Shown here piece by piece: positions 15,980 to 24,688 of a stretch of DNA of 64,000 nt. Numbering within the stretch: position 1 is the first letter of the stretch; each line of letters starts with the position of its first letter. The stretch covers positions 248,001 to 312,000 of the forward strand of contig JAFURZ010000013.1 of NCBI GenBank assembly GCA_017480785.1, read 5' to 3'. The stretch is from Bacteroidales bacterium (lineage in GTDB: Bacteria > Bacteroidota > Bacteroidia > Bacteroidales > P3). The translations under genes were made by a program, and so were the position numbers. The notes beneath the pieces are model-generated. The model made no database searches. It saw only the letters and a list, made by a program, of their open reading frames with translations, and was not told the origin of the DNA.

Positions 15980-18900
15980 TTACATCTCCGAGAGTTTCTT
16001 GTAGCCTTCGTAGCGCAGCTTGGCGTTGCGCTCGGTGGCGACGAAGAGTTCTTCGGCCTCCTGCGGGAAGGTCTTGGTCAGGGAGTTGTAGCGGACCTCG
16101 CCCATGATGAAGTCGCGGAACTTGCTCCAGTCGGGCTCCTTCGAGTCGAGGTGGAAGCCGTTCTTTCCTTCTTCCTCCTCGGCGGGGTTGAAGTGCCAGA
16201 GGTGCCAGTAGCCGCACTCGACGGCCAGCTTCTCCTCGTTCTGCGTGCGACCCATACCAATCTTGATGCCGTGGTTGATGCAGGGTGCGTAGCAGATGAT
16301 GAGCGACGGGCCGTGGTAGGCCTCGGCCTCCTTGATGACCTTGAAGTACTGCGCCTGGCTGGCTCCCATGGCGACCTGCGCCACATATACGTAGCCGTAA
16401 CTCTTGGCAATCATACCGAGGTCTTTCTTGCGAATCTTCTTGCCGCTGGTGGCGAACTTGGCGACGGCGCCGGCCGGCGTGGCCTTGCTGCTCTGTCCAC
16501 CGGTGTTGGAGTACACCTCGGTGTCCACCACGACGACGTTCACGTCCTCGCCGCTGGCCAGCACGTGGTCCAGACCGCCGAAGCCGATGTCGTAGCCCCA
16601 GCCGTCACCGCCGAAGATCCACTGGCTCTTCTTGACGATGTAGCTCTTCAGGCCGAGGAGCTGCTTGCAGATGTCGCAGCCGCAGGCTTCCATCAACGGG
16701 ACGAGCTTGTCGGCAATCTGCTGGGTGCGGAGGGTGTTCTCGCGGTTGTCGATCCACTCCTGGAAGAGGGCCTTGATTTCGGCGGAGCAGCAGTCGCACT
16801 GCAGGCCTTCACGCATGATGCGCTCGATGCGGTCGCGCATCTGGCGCGTGGCGGTGGCCATACCGAGGCCGAACTCGGCGTTGTCCTCGAAGAGCGAGTT
16901 GGCCCAGGCGGGGCCGCGGCCGCTGCGGTAGTTGCGGCAGTAGGGCGTGGCGGGGGCCGAGCCGCCGTAGATGCTGGAGCATCCCGTGGCGTTGGCCACC
17001 ATCATCTGCTCGCCGAAGAGCTGGGTGATGCACTTGAGGTAGGGCGTCTCGCCGCAGCCGGCGCAGGCGCCGCTGAACTCGAACAGCGGCTGTGCGAACT
17101 GGCTGTTCTTCACGCTGGCGGTCTTGTCGATGAGGTTGTCCTTGTAGGTGACCATCTTCTGGGCGTAGTCCCAGTTGGCGGCCTCGCCGAGCTGGCTCTC
17201 GAAGGGCTTCATCACGAGGGCCTTCTCCTTGGCGGGGCAGAGGTCGGCGCAGTTGCCGCAGCCCGTGCAGTCCATCACGCTGACCTGCATGCGGAAGTGC
17301 ATACCGGCCAGCTCCTTGGGCATCTTCACGTCGATGGCCTTCATCGTGGCGGGGGCGTTCTTCATCTCCTCGTCGGTCATCACGCAGGGGCGGATGGCGG
17401 CGTGGGGGCAGATGAGCGAGCACTGGTTGCACTGGATGCAGTTCTCGGCCTTCCACTCGGGGACGACGGTGGCCACGCCGCGCTTCTCATACTCGGTGGT
17501 GCCGGCGGGGAAGGTGCCGTCCTCATAGCCAGCGAAGGCGGAGACGGGCAGGTCGTTGCCGCACTGTGCCACCATCGGGCGCATCACCTTGGCGATGAAC
17601 TCGGGGTCGCCCTCGTGCTTCTCGACGGCGAAGTCGGTCGTACAGGGCAGGTTGGCCCACTCGGCGGGAATCTCGACCTTCACGATGTCGCCTCCGCGGT
17701 CCACGGCGGCGTAGTTCTTGTTGACCACGTCCTCGCCCTTGCGGCCGTAGCTCTTGACGATGAATTTCTTCATCTGCTCCACGGCGAGGTCGTAAGGTAT
17801 CACCTCGCTGATCTTGAAGAAGGCGCTCTGGAGGATGGTGTTGGTGCGGTTGCCCAGGCCAATCTCGGCGGCAATCTTGGTGGCGTCGATGATGTACATC
17901 GTGATGTGGTGCAGGGCCAGGTACTTCTTCACGAAGTCGGGCAGCTGGGCCTTGGTCTCCTCGACGGTCCAGGGGCTGTTGTAGAGGAAGGTGCCGTTGT
18001 CCTTCAGGCCGCGCAGACAGTCGTACTTGCGCAGGTAGCTGGGCACGTGGACGGCCACGAAGTCGGGCGTGCCGACCAGGTAGGGTGCGGGCAGGGGGTT
18101 GTCGCCGAAGCGCAGGTGCGAGCAGGTGTAGCCGCCGCTCTTCTTCGAGTCGTAGTCGAAGTAGGCCTGGCTGTACTTGTTCGTGTTGTCGCCGATAATC
18201 TTGATGCTGTTCTTGTTGGCACCCACCGTGCCGTCGGCGCCGAGGCCGTAGAAGCGGGCTTCGAAGGTGCCCTTGGGCAGGATGCTGATTTCCGGCAGGA
18301 TGGGCAGCGAGCGGAAGGTCACGTCATCGACGATGCCGATGGTAAACTGGTTCTTCTTCTCGCCTTCCATATTGTTGAAGACACTGATGATCTGTGCGGG
18401 GGTGGTGTCCTTGCTCGACAGGCCGTAGCGGCCGCCGAGGATGACGGGCTTGTAGGGGCAGGTGGAGAAGGCCTCGACGACGTCCATATACAGCGGGTCG
18501 CCGTTGGCGCCGGGCTCCTTGGTGCGGTCCAGCACGGTGATGCACTTCACGTGCTCCATCAGGCTCTTGGGCATAGCCTCCATCAGGTGCTTCACGCTGA
18601 AGGGGCGGTAGAGATGCACCGTCACGCAGCCGGTCTTCTTGCCCTGGGCGTTGAGGTAATCGACCACGGTCTTGATGGTCTCGGTCGCCGAACCCATAGC
18701 CACGATGACGTTCTCAGCGTCGGCGGCGCCGTAGTAGGTGAAGGGGGCGTACTTGCGGCCCGTCAGCTTGCTGATCTCGGCCATATACTCAGCCACGATG
18801 TCGGGCAGGGCGTCGTAGTACTTGTTCTGCAGCTCGCGGGTCTGGAAGTAGACGTCGCTGTTCTGCGCCGTGCCGCGGGTCACGCTGTGCTCGGGGTTGA

Positions 18901-19528
18901 GGGCGTTCTCGCGGAAGCGCTTCAGGGCCTCCTGGTCCACCAGCGGACGCAGCTCTTCCATATCCCAGGCCTCGATCTTCTGGATCTCGTGGCTGGTGCG
19001 GAAGCCGTCGAAGAAGTTCAGGAACGGCACGCGGCCCTTCAGGGCTGCGAGGTGTGCCACGGGGGCGAGGTCCATCACCTCCTGCACCGAGCTCTCGGCC
19101 AGCAGGGCGAAGCCCGTCTGGCGGGCGGCCATCACGTCGGCGTGGTCGCCGAAGATGGAGAGGGCCTGGGCGGCCAGGGCGCGGGCGCTCACGTGGAACA
19201 CGCCGGGCAGCAGCTCGCCGGCGATCTTGTACATGTTGGGGATCATCAGCAGCAGACCCTGCGAGGCGGTGTAGGTGGTGGTCAGCGCACCTGCCTGGAG
19301 AGAGCCGTGCACGGCGCCTGCGGCGCCTGCCTCGCTCTGCATCTCCACGACCTTCACGGTCTCGCCGAAGAGGTTCTTACGCCCGCCGGCGGCCCACTCG
19401 TCGATGTACTCCGCCATCGGGCTACTCGGGGTGATGGGGTAGATAGCTGCTACCTCACTGAACATGTAGGCCACATGCGCTGCCGCGCAGTTGCCGTCAC
19501 AAGTCATGAATTTTTTTTCTTTTGCCAT
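15980..19528 (-). CDS. nifJ: Pyruvate:ferredoxin (flavodoxin) oxidoreductase
   Basis: The 1182-residue enzyme is full length for single-chain PFOR, which oxidises pyruvate with CoA to acetyl-CoA, CO2 and reduced ferredoxin. The N-terminal domain is recognisable (MTCDGNCAAAHVAYMFSEV...YPITPSSPMAEY). CoA- and TPP-binding domains, two 4Fe-4S motifs (CIQCNQCSLICP and CTGCGNCADLCP), the cluster Cys pair in ACAGCGETPY and the TPP-binding ATGCSSIYGGSAP region are all present. It is strongly GC-rich in an AT-rich neighbourhood. Its last 280 codons are duplicated at 11443-12498 and its leader at 20797-20833. I see no clear promoter in the 46 bp between its start and the upstream gene. Confidence 0.97.
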   Translation of the reverse strand: MAKEKKFMTCDGNCAAAHVAYMFSEVAAIYPITPSSPMAEYIDEWAAGGRKNLFGETVKVVEMQSEAGAAGAVHGSLQAGALTTTYTASQGLLLMIPNMYKIAGELLPGVFHVSARALAAQALSIFGDHADVMAARQTGFALLAESSVQEVMDLAPVAHLAALKGRVPFLNFFDGFRTSHEIQKIEAWDMEELRPLVDQEALKRFRENALNPEHSVTRGTAQNSDVYFQTRELQNKYYDALPDIVAEYMAEISKLTGRKYAPFTYYGAADAENVIVAMGSATETIKTVVDYLNAQGKKTGCVTVHLYRPFSVKHLMEAMPKSLMEHVKCITVLDRTKEPGANGDPLYMDVVEAFSTCPYKPVILGGRYGLSSKDTTPAQIISVFNNMEGEKKNQFTIGIVDDVTFRSLPILPEISILPKGTFEARFYGLGADGTVGANKNSIKIIGDNTNKYSQAYFDYDSKKSGGYTCSHLRFGDNPLPAPYLVGTPDFVAVHVPSYLRKYDCLRGLKDNGTFLYNSPWTVEETKAQLPDFVKKYLALHHITMYIIDATKIAAEIGLGNRTNTILQSAFFKISEVIPYDLAVEQMKKFIVKSYGRKGEDVVNKNYAAVDRGGDIVKVEIPAEWANLPCTTDFAVEKHEGDPEFIAKVMRPMVAQCGNDLPVSAFAGYEDGTFPAGTTEYEKRGVATVVPEWKAENCIQCNQCSLICPHAAIRPCVMTDEEMKNAPATMKAIDVKMPKELAGMHFRMQVSVMDCTGCGNCADLCPAKEKALVMKPFESQLGEAANWDYAQKMVTYKDNLIDKTASVKNSQFAQPLFEFSGACAGCGETPYLKCITQLFGEQMMVANATGCSSIYGGSAPATPYCRNYRSGRGPAWANSLFEDNAEFGLGMATATRQMRDRIERIMREGLQCDCCSAEIKALFQEWIDNRENTLRTQQIADKLVPLMEACGCDICKQLLGLKSYIVKKSQWIFGGDGWGYDIGFGGLDHVLASGEDVNVVVVDTEVYSNTGGQSSKATPAGAVAKFATSGKKIRKKDLGMIAKSYGYVYVAQVAMGASQAQYFKVIKEAEAYHGPSLIICYAPCINHGIKIGMGRTQNEEKLAVECGYWHLWHFNPAEEEEGKNGFHLDSKEPDWSKFRDFIMGEVRYNSLTKTFPQEAEELFVATERNAKLRYEGYKKLSEM

Positions 19529-19560
19529 AATTGCTTAAACGTTTAAGGATTAATTATTTT
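19524..19560. repeat. nifJ leader repeat, copy 1
   Basis: This 37-bp sequence covers the nifJ start region and leader and matches 20797-20833 at 35 of 37 positions. It contains the perfect 12-bp palindrome TTAAACGTTTAA (19535-19546). It abuts the 3' end of the serine-protease gene (stop at 19575). Confidence 0.85.
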
Positions 19561-19574
19561 GTATATTGTTTTTT

Positions 19575-20495
19575 TTAAGTATTGGTCGGAGGAATAGCTG
19601 TTGCTAAAATATAATTGCCACCAATGTTATTTTCAACAATCTTATCTAGATTCGTCTTGTCAGCAAGAATCATACAGCAATGGTGTATGCCCAAAACCAA
19701 ATCTTGTATATCTTGCCTACTTTCAAGGTCTTCTACTGCGAGTCCTACTTTACGGCATTCTTCTCTATCAATATGGCGATTATGGGCTTTTGTATCGTCG
19801 TTTTTTGCGAATTTCTTTTTAATATCTTTTACTTTTGCAGCTGATAACCCTTTGCCGGATAGTATTTTGTCGGTCAACTTATCCACAAGCTCATCTGCTT
19901 GCTGGCAACGTGTTAGGAATGTGGGTGTAAGTTTTGAGAACATAACTTGCCACAATCCAAGGCATGCAGGATTATTGGTGACTTCTTTAACTGCGTATTT
20001 GTATTCTCTCAGCATAGACTGACAGGCAACTCCTCCCAATTGAGGATCAAAGGGTCCAATACAGGACTGTCTTCCCATAAGAATTGATTTACAGGAAACA
20101 GCAATCATTGAACCTGCAGACATGGCCATCTGAGGAACTATAGCCCTTATGTCATCACCATAGTAAGATTTAAGATAGGAGATGATTTGTTCTGTTGCAC
20201 CAATCTCGCCTCCTGGTGTGTGAAGGATAAGATCAAGACCTTTCTTTTTATCCGTTCCTTTAACAGTCTCCATTAGAGCATTTACATCCTTGTCATTGAT
20301 GTCAGTATTGATAGAATTTTTCCCATGATTGAGAAATGCTGAGAAATAGAGAATTGTGTTTCTTCCTGTTAAGGTGGATAAGTCATGAATCATCTGGCTT
20401 TTTCTTTGTAAGATATGATTATATCCCGATTTCTCACTTCCACCAGTGATGACTGCTTGATTGTATTCGTTATTTAATTCACTCCAACTGTTCAT
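19575..20495 (-). CDS. SDH_sah-family Clp-fold serine proteinase
   Basis: The 306-residue protein matches the serine dehydrogenase proteinase family (SppA/ClpP-crotonase fold). DLILHTPGGEIGATEQIISY carries the first oxyanion turn and MAMSAGSMIAVSCKSILMG the nucleophilic Ser; FDPQLGG is also conserved. There is no membrane helix, so it is probably cytoplasmic. Its start overlaps the stop of a 67-aa gene by 4 bp, making a two-gene unit. The unit is AT-rich and bracketed by the two copies of the nifJ leader repeat, so it looks like an inserted cassette. Substrate unknown. Confidence 0.8.
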   Translation of the reverse strand: MNSWSELNNEYNQAVITGGSEKSGYNHILQRKSQMIHDLSTLTGRNTILYFSAFLNHGKNSINTDINDKDVNALMETVKGTDKKKGLDLILHTPGGEIGATEQIISYLKSYYGDDIRAIVPQMAMSAGSMIAVSCKSILMGRQSCIGPFDPQLGGVACQSMLREYKYAVKEVTNNPACLGLWQVMFSKLTPTFLTRCQQADELVDKLTDKILSGKGLSAAKVKDIKKKFAKNDDTKAHNRHIDREECRKVGLAVEDLESRQDIQDLVLGIHHCCMILADKTNLDKIVENNIGGNYILATAIPPTNT

Positions 20496-20695
20496 AATCT
20501 TGCAGAAAAGGTTTCGTTAGTTTCAGCAATACTCCGTTTTTGATCTTGATATAAGGAGAATTGCACATAATGTCCATCACGCATTTCCCAAGAGACATCT
20601 TGAAATGCTTGTGAAGAGTTCTCATCAAAACCCCTCATGAATTTTTTGAAAGATTCGCCAATGTTCATTGGCTCATTAATGATTCGGGTATTCAT
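20492..20695 (-). CDS. Small protein coupled to the serine proteinase
   Basis: The 67-residue protein, MNTRIINEPMNIGESFKKFM onward, overlaps the protease gene by 4 bp (ATGA arrangement), which implies translational coupling. It has no membrane segment and I do not recognise a family. Its size and coupling fit an inhibitor, adaptor or substrate of the protease, but this is inference from arrangement only. Confidence 0.6.
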   Translation of the reverse strand: MNTRIINEPMNIGESFKKFMRGFDENSSQAFQDVSWEMRDGHYVQFSLYQDQKRSIAETNETFSARL

Positions 20696-20796
20696 ATGTA
20701 TAAAGTATAAAATTTGTTATAATAACGATACTACTTTGTTTTTATTTCAATAGAGAGTGATATTGGTTTTTACATACCATAAACTATAATTCTTGT

Positions 20797-20833
20797 GCCG
20801 TAATTGCTTAAACGTTTAATGATTAATTATTTT
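20797..20833. repeat. nifJ leader repeat, copy 2
   Basis: This second copy of the 37-bp nifJ start/leader sequence has two mismatches and contains TTAAACGTTTAA at 20808-20819. It begins 7 bp beyond the stop of the 342-aa gene (20840), mirroring copy 1, which lies 14 bp beyond the stop of the protease gene. Confidence 0.85.
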
Positions 20834-20839
20834 GGTGAA

Positions 20840-21868
20840 TTATTCAAGATAAGAATCATATCTTTCCAAAAAATATTTGTATGTTTTTTTTGAAGACTCT
20901 ATCAAAAAGTTATAATTCTCACATAATTGTATTAAATATTCTTCGTAGTCGCCTTCGTATATCTTCCATCTATCTACATTTATAAATTGCTCGAGTGCTC
21001 GGCTAAAAATCATATTCTTATAGTGTGTATTTTCACATCTTTCAATCACATCAGATTTATAGTCCCATATCATTCTTTCGGTAAGGAATCTACGATGTTC
21101 ATTTTTGTTATATTTTTCTTTTGCGCACCTCTTTAATTCATTTTCTTCATCAATATATGGTCTTTTAGGAGGATTTATACTCATTGAATGGGCTTCACAA
21201 AAGCCGGAGTCTTTATATATATTCTCGGAATGATGAGGGAATAATCTGTTAATAAATGGTTCGCCAATTTCTTTATATACTTTGTCTACATAGTAATAGT
21301 CATCTTTGCCTGGTTTGCAAATAAACGTTTCTTCGTTTTCTATTGTAAAAGAATCAATAATTCTATCTATGTCTAATTCGTTCAAATATTGATCGATGGC
21401 ACATAATTTCTGGTTTATGTCAAAGGTGTCTTTAAGATACAATTTGTTTTTAAAGAAAGCATTGATTATTGTTTGCTCTTGATTGGAATAGTTCCATCCA
21501 GCATAGGTGGTTCCTTCATTTTGATAATAAACAATATATTGATATCCAAAGCCATTATTCACGATAAAGCGTTTGCTTTTCTTAAGTGTTTCTTTGGGAA
21601 TACATAATCCACCATTATCATTGTATAATGTATAATCATAATCATCCCCTGCATTACATCGGATATTCTCAAAATAATCAAATTCATTTAAAAGAACAAC
21701 AAAATCACTTTTGTCGTTCTTCTTTGGGACAAAAAAAACATAATCATCGGGTTTAACCTTTGGTAAAATCGCATTCTCCATTAGCTGGAAATAACCACTA
21801 TCGTGAAGGATTACTTTAAAATCCTCTCGACCTAAAACAACTCCAAATGACAATGGCTGAACTTTCAT
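20840..21868 (-). CDS. Unknown 342-aa accessory protein
   Basis: This AT-rich gene encodes a soluble protein starting MKVQPLSFGVVLGREDFKVI and rich in Tyr, Asp, Glu and Asn. It has no signal peptide or membrane helix, and no motif I can assign. Its stop abuts the second nifJ leader repeat, and it is co-oriented with the protease unit and ORF6N. I read it as another cassette stacked at the nifJ 5' side. A defence or toxin-type role is possible but not shown. Confidence 0.6.
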   Translation of the reverse strand: MKVQPLSFGVVLGREDFKVILHDSGYFQLMENAILPKVKPDDYVFFVPKKNDKSDFVVLLNEFDYFENIRCNAGDDYDYTLYNDNGGLCIPKETLKKSKRFIVNNGFGYQYIVYYQNEGTTYAGWNYSNQEQTIINAFFKNKLYLKDTFDINQKLCAIDQYLNELDIDRIIDSFTIENEETFICKPGKDDYYYVDKVYKEIGEPFINRLFPHHSENIYKDSGFCEAHSMSINPPKRPYIDEENELKRCAKEKYNKNEHRRFLTERMIWDYKSDVIERCENTHYKNMIFSRALEQFINVDRWKIYEGDYEEYLIQLCENYNFLIESSKKTYKYFLERYDSYLE

Positions 21869-21901
21869 CTGATTAGTATTACTTATTATTTCAGCAGTTT
21901 C

Positions 21902-21978
21902 CTATTCTTTACTTTGTTTATACCCAATCTTTTTCCGTGGTTTGGCGGGTTGCTCGCGCAGTTGGTCGAAGGCGTTAT
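21902..21978 (-). pseudogene. Out-of-frame C-terminal tail of the ORF6N gene
   Basis: A different frame from the ORF6N gene reads DRAHNAFDQLREQPAKPRKK then IGYKQSKE and a stop at 21902-21904. Phage-type ORF6N proteins typically end in a proline-rich PxKPRxKIG(F/Y)K tail, so this is the native C-terminus. It is displaced by a frameshift in an A-rich stretch near 21985. Confidence 0.65.
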
Positions 21979-21986
21979 GGGCACGG

Positions 21987-22556
21987 TCATTTCTTGTTGT
22001 CTTTCTTCACTCGTTTGACGGTATGTGTGATTTTGCCAATAATAAAGTTTATCTCCAACGATGATTCCGTCTCGGTGGTCTCGAGGTCGGGCATCACGAT
22101 GTCGGTCAGCACCTCTCCGAAGTGTTGCATCTTGCTCTGTTGTACCTCCTTGTCAGTCTCCTTGTGCAGTTCTACAAGTTCGCGCTTCAGGCTGCGGACT
22201 TTTGCGAAGGTCTCGATGATGGCGAAGGTCACTGCCGTGGCCCGTTCGCTGTGCAAGATGGTGGCAAGCATATAAAGCCCCTTCTCGGTGAACACCTTGG
22301 TGGTCGAGCGACTCTTGACCGACACCTTTGTGGTCGATATTTTCGACCGCAAACTCTGCAACTCACTCTTACTGAGCTCGAACATATAATCCTTCGGGAA
22401 CTTGTCCCGATTGTTCCGCACCGCCTCATTTACGCGTCGCGTCTCCACGCCGTACAACTCCGCCACATCAGCATCGGCAATCACTTGCTGCTTGCGTATG
22501 GTAGCAATCTTGTTTTCTACCTCAATGTAGGGAATCAATGCATTTAATTTGCTCAT
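21987..22556 (-). CDS. ORF6N/KilA-N-type DNA-binding protein, frameshifted at its end
   Basis: Residues 8-100 carry the ORF6N domain: EVENKIATIRKQQVIADADV, YGVETRRVNEAVRNNRDKFP, YMFELSK, then FTEKGLYMLATILHSERA. These domains come from phage and plasmid regulators. A helical stretch follows (RSLKRELVELHKETDKEVQQ). The frame ends at KKDNKK, but the family's usual proline-rich IGYK tail continues in another frame at 21902-21978, so the current protein is slightly truncated. A second, unrelated tail lies upstream at 22675-22800. It is probably of mobile-element origin. Confidence 0.8.
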   Translation of the reverse strand: MSKLNALIPYIEVENKIATIRKQQVIADADVAELYGVETRRVNEAVRNNRDKFPKDYMFELSKSELQSLRSKISTTKVSVKSRSTTKVFTEKGLYMLATILHSERATAVTFAIIETFAKVRSLKRELVELHKETDKEVQQSKMQHFGEVLTDIVMPDLETTETESSLEINFIIGKITHTVKRVKKDNKK

Positions 22557-22674
22557 ATTTTCTTTTTCGTTTTACCTATTCTGAACGCCCAACATTTGTG
22601 TTTTGCGGTCGAAAATTTTGATTGCAAATCATATAACCTGTTATTTGTCAAAGAGATTAGTCATTATTTTGTGG

Positions 22675-22800
22675 TCACTCTTTATCTTGTTTATACCCTA
22701 TCCTCACCCTCGGATTGGCGGGTTGTTCGCGCTGTTGGTTGAGGGCGGTGTTTGATGGCATCGATGTCGGCGGGCTCTTTTATATTCGTTTCGTCGTGCA
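22675..22800 (-). pseudogene. Second ORF6N-like C-terminal remnant
   Basis: The minus strand reads DETNIKEPADIDAIKH and then, after a one-base slip, ALNQQREQPANPRVRIGYKQ and a TGA at 22675-22677. This parallels the tail at 21902-21978 (REQPAKPRKKIGYKQ), also at the DNA level (TTGTTTATACCC...GGCGGGTTG). It is the remains of an older related gene that the present ORF6N gene has replaced or been inserted into. Confidence 0.6.
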
Positions 22801-22984
22801 TTTCGTTATTGCATAATCAATTAAGTATTAGCACCATATCGGCATTCCCCTATTAATTATGAGGGTACAAATATAATAAACTTTGCCGACACGGCAAAAA
22901 ATATTTCACGCGGGAGGCTTGGGAAACGGGGGTGGCGTCGGACGGCACCAGGTGACTGTCCGATAGGTGGGAAAAGTGTGAATT

Positions 22985-23326
22985 ATATCGTGCGCGATTT
23001 ATCTTACAGACTCCCCGGAAGGACACCAGGATGGGGTGCCGACAGGTCGATGTCCCCTCCGTGTCATCTCCGACACAACTCCGATACAACTCCGACACAA
23101 GTCCGACAAATGTCGGAGAAATCACGGAGTTGATTCGGTTAAGATACAGATTATCAACAGACTTAGGGTATCTGCGAATAGTCCTAATATGTGTCTGCTC
23201 TGATTTTCAGCGAGTTGCATTTTAGGCCTGGATTTTCCGGATATCGGGATTCTGGCCGGTGGAGGGGGCTTGTGATGGAGGCTTGGGAAGTTAAAGAAGC
23301 ATAATTATATCGTGCACGACCTATTT
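22985..23326. mobile_element. MITE-like element, copy 1
   Basis: Ends are ATATCGTGCGCGAT (22985) and TATCGTGCACGACCTA (to 23322), variants of the AGGTCGTGCACGACCT palindrome. The interior (about 23056-23134) carries several ACTCCGACACA-type direct repeats and TCCGACAAATGTCGGA, related in inverted orientation to copies 2 and 3. There is no real gene in 22801-23456; the open frames there come from the repeats. Confidence 0.6.
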
Positions 23327-23456
23327 TTTCGACCAGATAAAAGCAGCGGCGGCAATGCGTGTTTCCGATCCTGCCGCATAATGGTAGCACTATATGTTTA
23401 ATTGGTTTGTATCCGTCATAATGAGGAGCGGCGGATTACGTTGTCCCCCAGCCCAT

Positions 23457-24374
23457 TCACTGGCGCCACCCCTTGACCAGCCGCACCGAGCGGCCGTAGC
23501 CGCGGTCGTGGTCGTAGGTGCTGACGGCAGTGGCGTTGACAAGGCCGTTGATGAACAGCAGGGCATAGGCCTGACGGTCGGCATTGCAGGTCGAGGCCCA
23601 GTAGCTGCCACCCTCGCCGATGGTCGAGAGCCAGGTGCCACCCCTGAAACCGGCGGCAGGGAGGAACACGGCTCCGGCCGTTTCCATCAGCGTCCACTCG
23701 TCGGCGGTGTAGACGTTGTCGGAATAGCTGATGGTGAAACTGTTGCCGTTGATGCCCACGATGGGGGCGATGGAGGAGGGCCGGCTGAAGTTGTCGGGGA
23801 AGAGGACGAGCCCCGCCGTGCCGCACACCGTGGCTTCGGCATAGCGGGCGCTGTCGGTGCCGTCCACGGTCGAAGCGCTGCGACGGTTGACCAGGTAGTC
23901 CCACTCGTCGTGCGTCAGCGTGCGCCACTGTCCGGGTTGGTCGCCGCCGTTGGAGATGGCGTTGTACACGCCCCAATCGGCATACGCCTCGCCGCCACAG
24001 AGGCTCTCGATGTCGTAGTCGCCGTCCACCACCGAGCCCGGCGTCACATGCCACCCGCTACTGCCCCAGGTCAGGAGGTCTATCCATCCCGTGTTGGAGT
24101 CGGACACGGCGGCATTGGCCGTGCCGAGATAGTCGTACTGATGCTCGGCAAAGCGGAAAGTGCCGCCGGACGACCCATCGGCGGTGGCGTGGCTATCGAC
24201 GGCGCAGAACTGCAGGTTGCCCTGCGAGAACTGCACCAGTTGCCCGGCGCCCACGCTGAACAGAAACGGCATCGGCTCGGCCCCTTCATGGTCGAACCCT
24301 TCACATCCGCATCCGACGGCCAGCAGGCACGCCAGAGCTACGCATAGCGGAAATATCTTTTTCTTCATTGTCAT
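23457..24374 (-). CDS. FISUMP-like (Fibrobacter paralogous-domain) lipoprotein
   Basis: The start is ATG 24374 or 24368, giving M(TM)KKKIFPLCVALACLLAVGC, a lipoprotein signal with Cys as the anchor. The mature protein shows the pattern of the FISUMP/major-paralogous-domain class: SVGAGQLVQFSQGNLQF, YDYLGTANA, PGQWRTLTHDEWDYLVNRRS, AGLVLFPDNF, FLPAAGFRGG and a C-terminal GYGRSVRLVKG. Such proteins are predicted surface lipoproteins of unknown role, common in gut Bacteroidales. The small helicase-associated-domain gene lies 8 bp upstream on the same strand and shares its promoter. Confidence 0.8.
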   Translation of the reverse strand: MTMKKKIFPLCVALACLLAVGCGCEGFDHEGAEPMPFLFSVGAGQLVQFSQGNLQFCAVDSHATADGSSGGTFRFAEHQYDYLGTANAAVSDSNTGWIDLLTWGSSGWHVTPGSVVDGDYDIESLCGGEAYADWGVYNAISNGGDQPGQWRTLTHDEWDYLVNRRSASTVDGTDSARYAEATVCGTAGLVLFPDNFSRPSSIAPIVGINGNSFTISYSDNVYTADEWTLMETAGAVFLPAAGFRGGTWLSTIGEGGSYWASTCNADRQAYALLFINGLVNATAVSTYDHDRGYGRSVRLVKGWRQ

Positions 24375-24382
24375 GTCTTGTT

Positions 24383-24637
24383 TCATTGGTATTGGTTCAA
24401 GTGGCGGTGCTCCGCGCCGAGGGCCAGCAATTGTCCGAAGCGCTCCTTGCGGTCGGCGGACAGGGAGCCTGCGTTGAGCAGCTTCTTCTGTTGTTTCCAC
24501 CAGTTGTGCATGTGGAGTTCCTCGGTGCGATGCTTGGAAGGCCGGCGACGGTTGGCCGCCATGAAGTCCATGATTTCCTGCCAGTGGGCAGTCCAGATAT
24601 CGTCTTGTGTCATTGTCGGCGATTGAGTATTTGTCAT
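24383..24637 (-). CDS. Small helicase-associated (HA) domain protein
   Basis: With the ATG at 24635-24637 (MTNTQSPTMTQDDIW) the protein has 84 residues. The core, WQEIMDFMAANRRRPSKHRT then HNWWKQQKKLLNAGSLSADR, matches the helicase-associated repeat, a three-helix nucleic-acid-binding unit. Here it stands alone without a helicase. It is the first gene after the minus-strand promoter at 24652-24682 and precedes the FISUMP-like lipoprotein by 8 bp. Confidence 0.7.
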   Translation of the reverse strand: MTNTQSPTMTQDDIWTAHWQEIMDFMAANRRRPSKHRTEELHMHNWWKQQKKLLNAGSLSADRKERFGQLLALGAEHRHLNQYQ

Positions 24638-24651
24638 TGTTTTTCGCGATG

Positions 24652-24682
24652 CAAAAGTACACTTTTTTCCACACACAGCAAA
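24652..24682 (-). promoter_or_regulatory. Bacteroidetes-type promoter, leftward
   Basis: On the minus strand, TTTG (24679-24682) and TACTTTTG (24652-24659) are separated by 19 bp, matching the Bacteroidetes sigma consensus TTTG-N19/20-TAnnTTTG. It drives the HA-domain gene and lipoprotein. Confidence 0.75.
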
Positions 24683-24688
24683 AAAAAG

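Noticed and set aside
15921-16217. N-terminal extension of the 343-aa gene into nifJ
   Set aside because: The extension reads nifJ in a wrong frame and is Arg/Pro/Leu-rich. The ATG at 15918-15920 gives a natural start.
16151-19546. 1131-codon open frame opposite nifJ
   Set aside because: It is a codon-bias shadow of the GC-rich nifJ gene, with a Gly/Val/His/Leu-rich product and no domain. The nifJ strand encodes an intact enzyme.
22853-23125. 90-codon minus-strand frame in the MITE-like region
   Set aside because: It overlaps the repeat element; the peptide composition follows the ACTCCGACAC repeats rather than a protein family.
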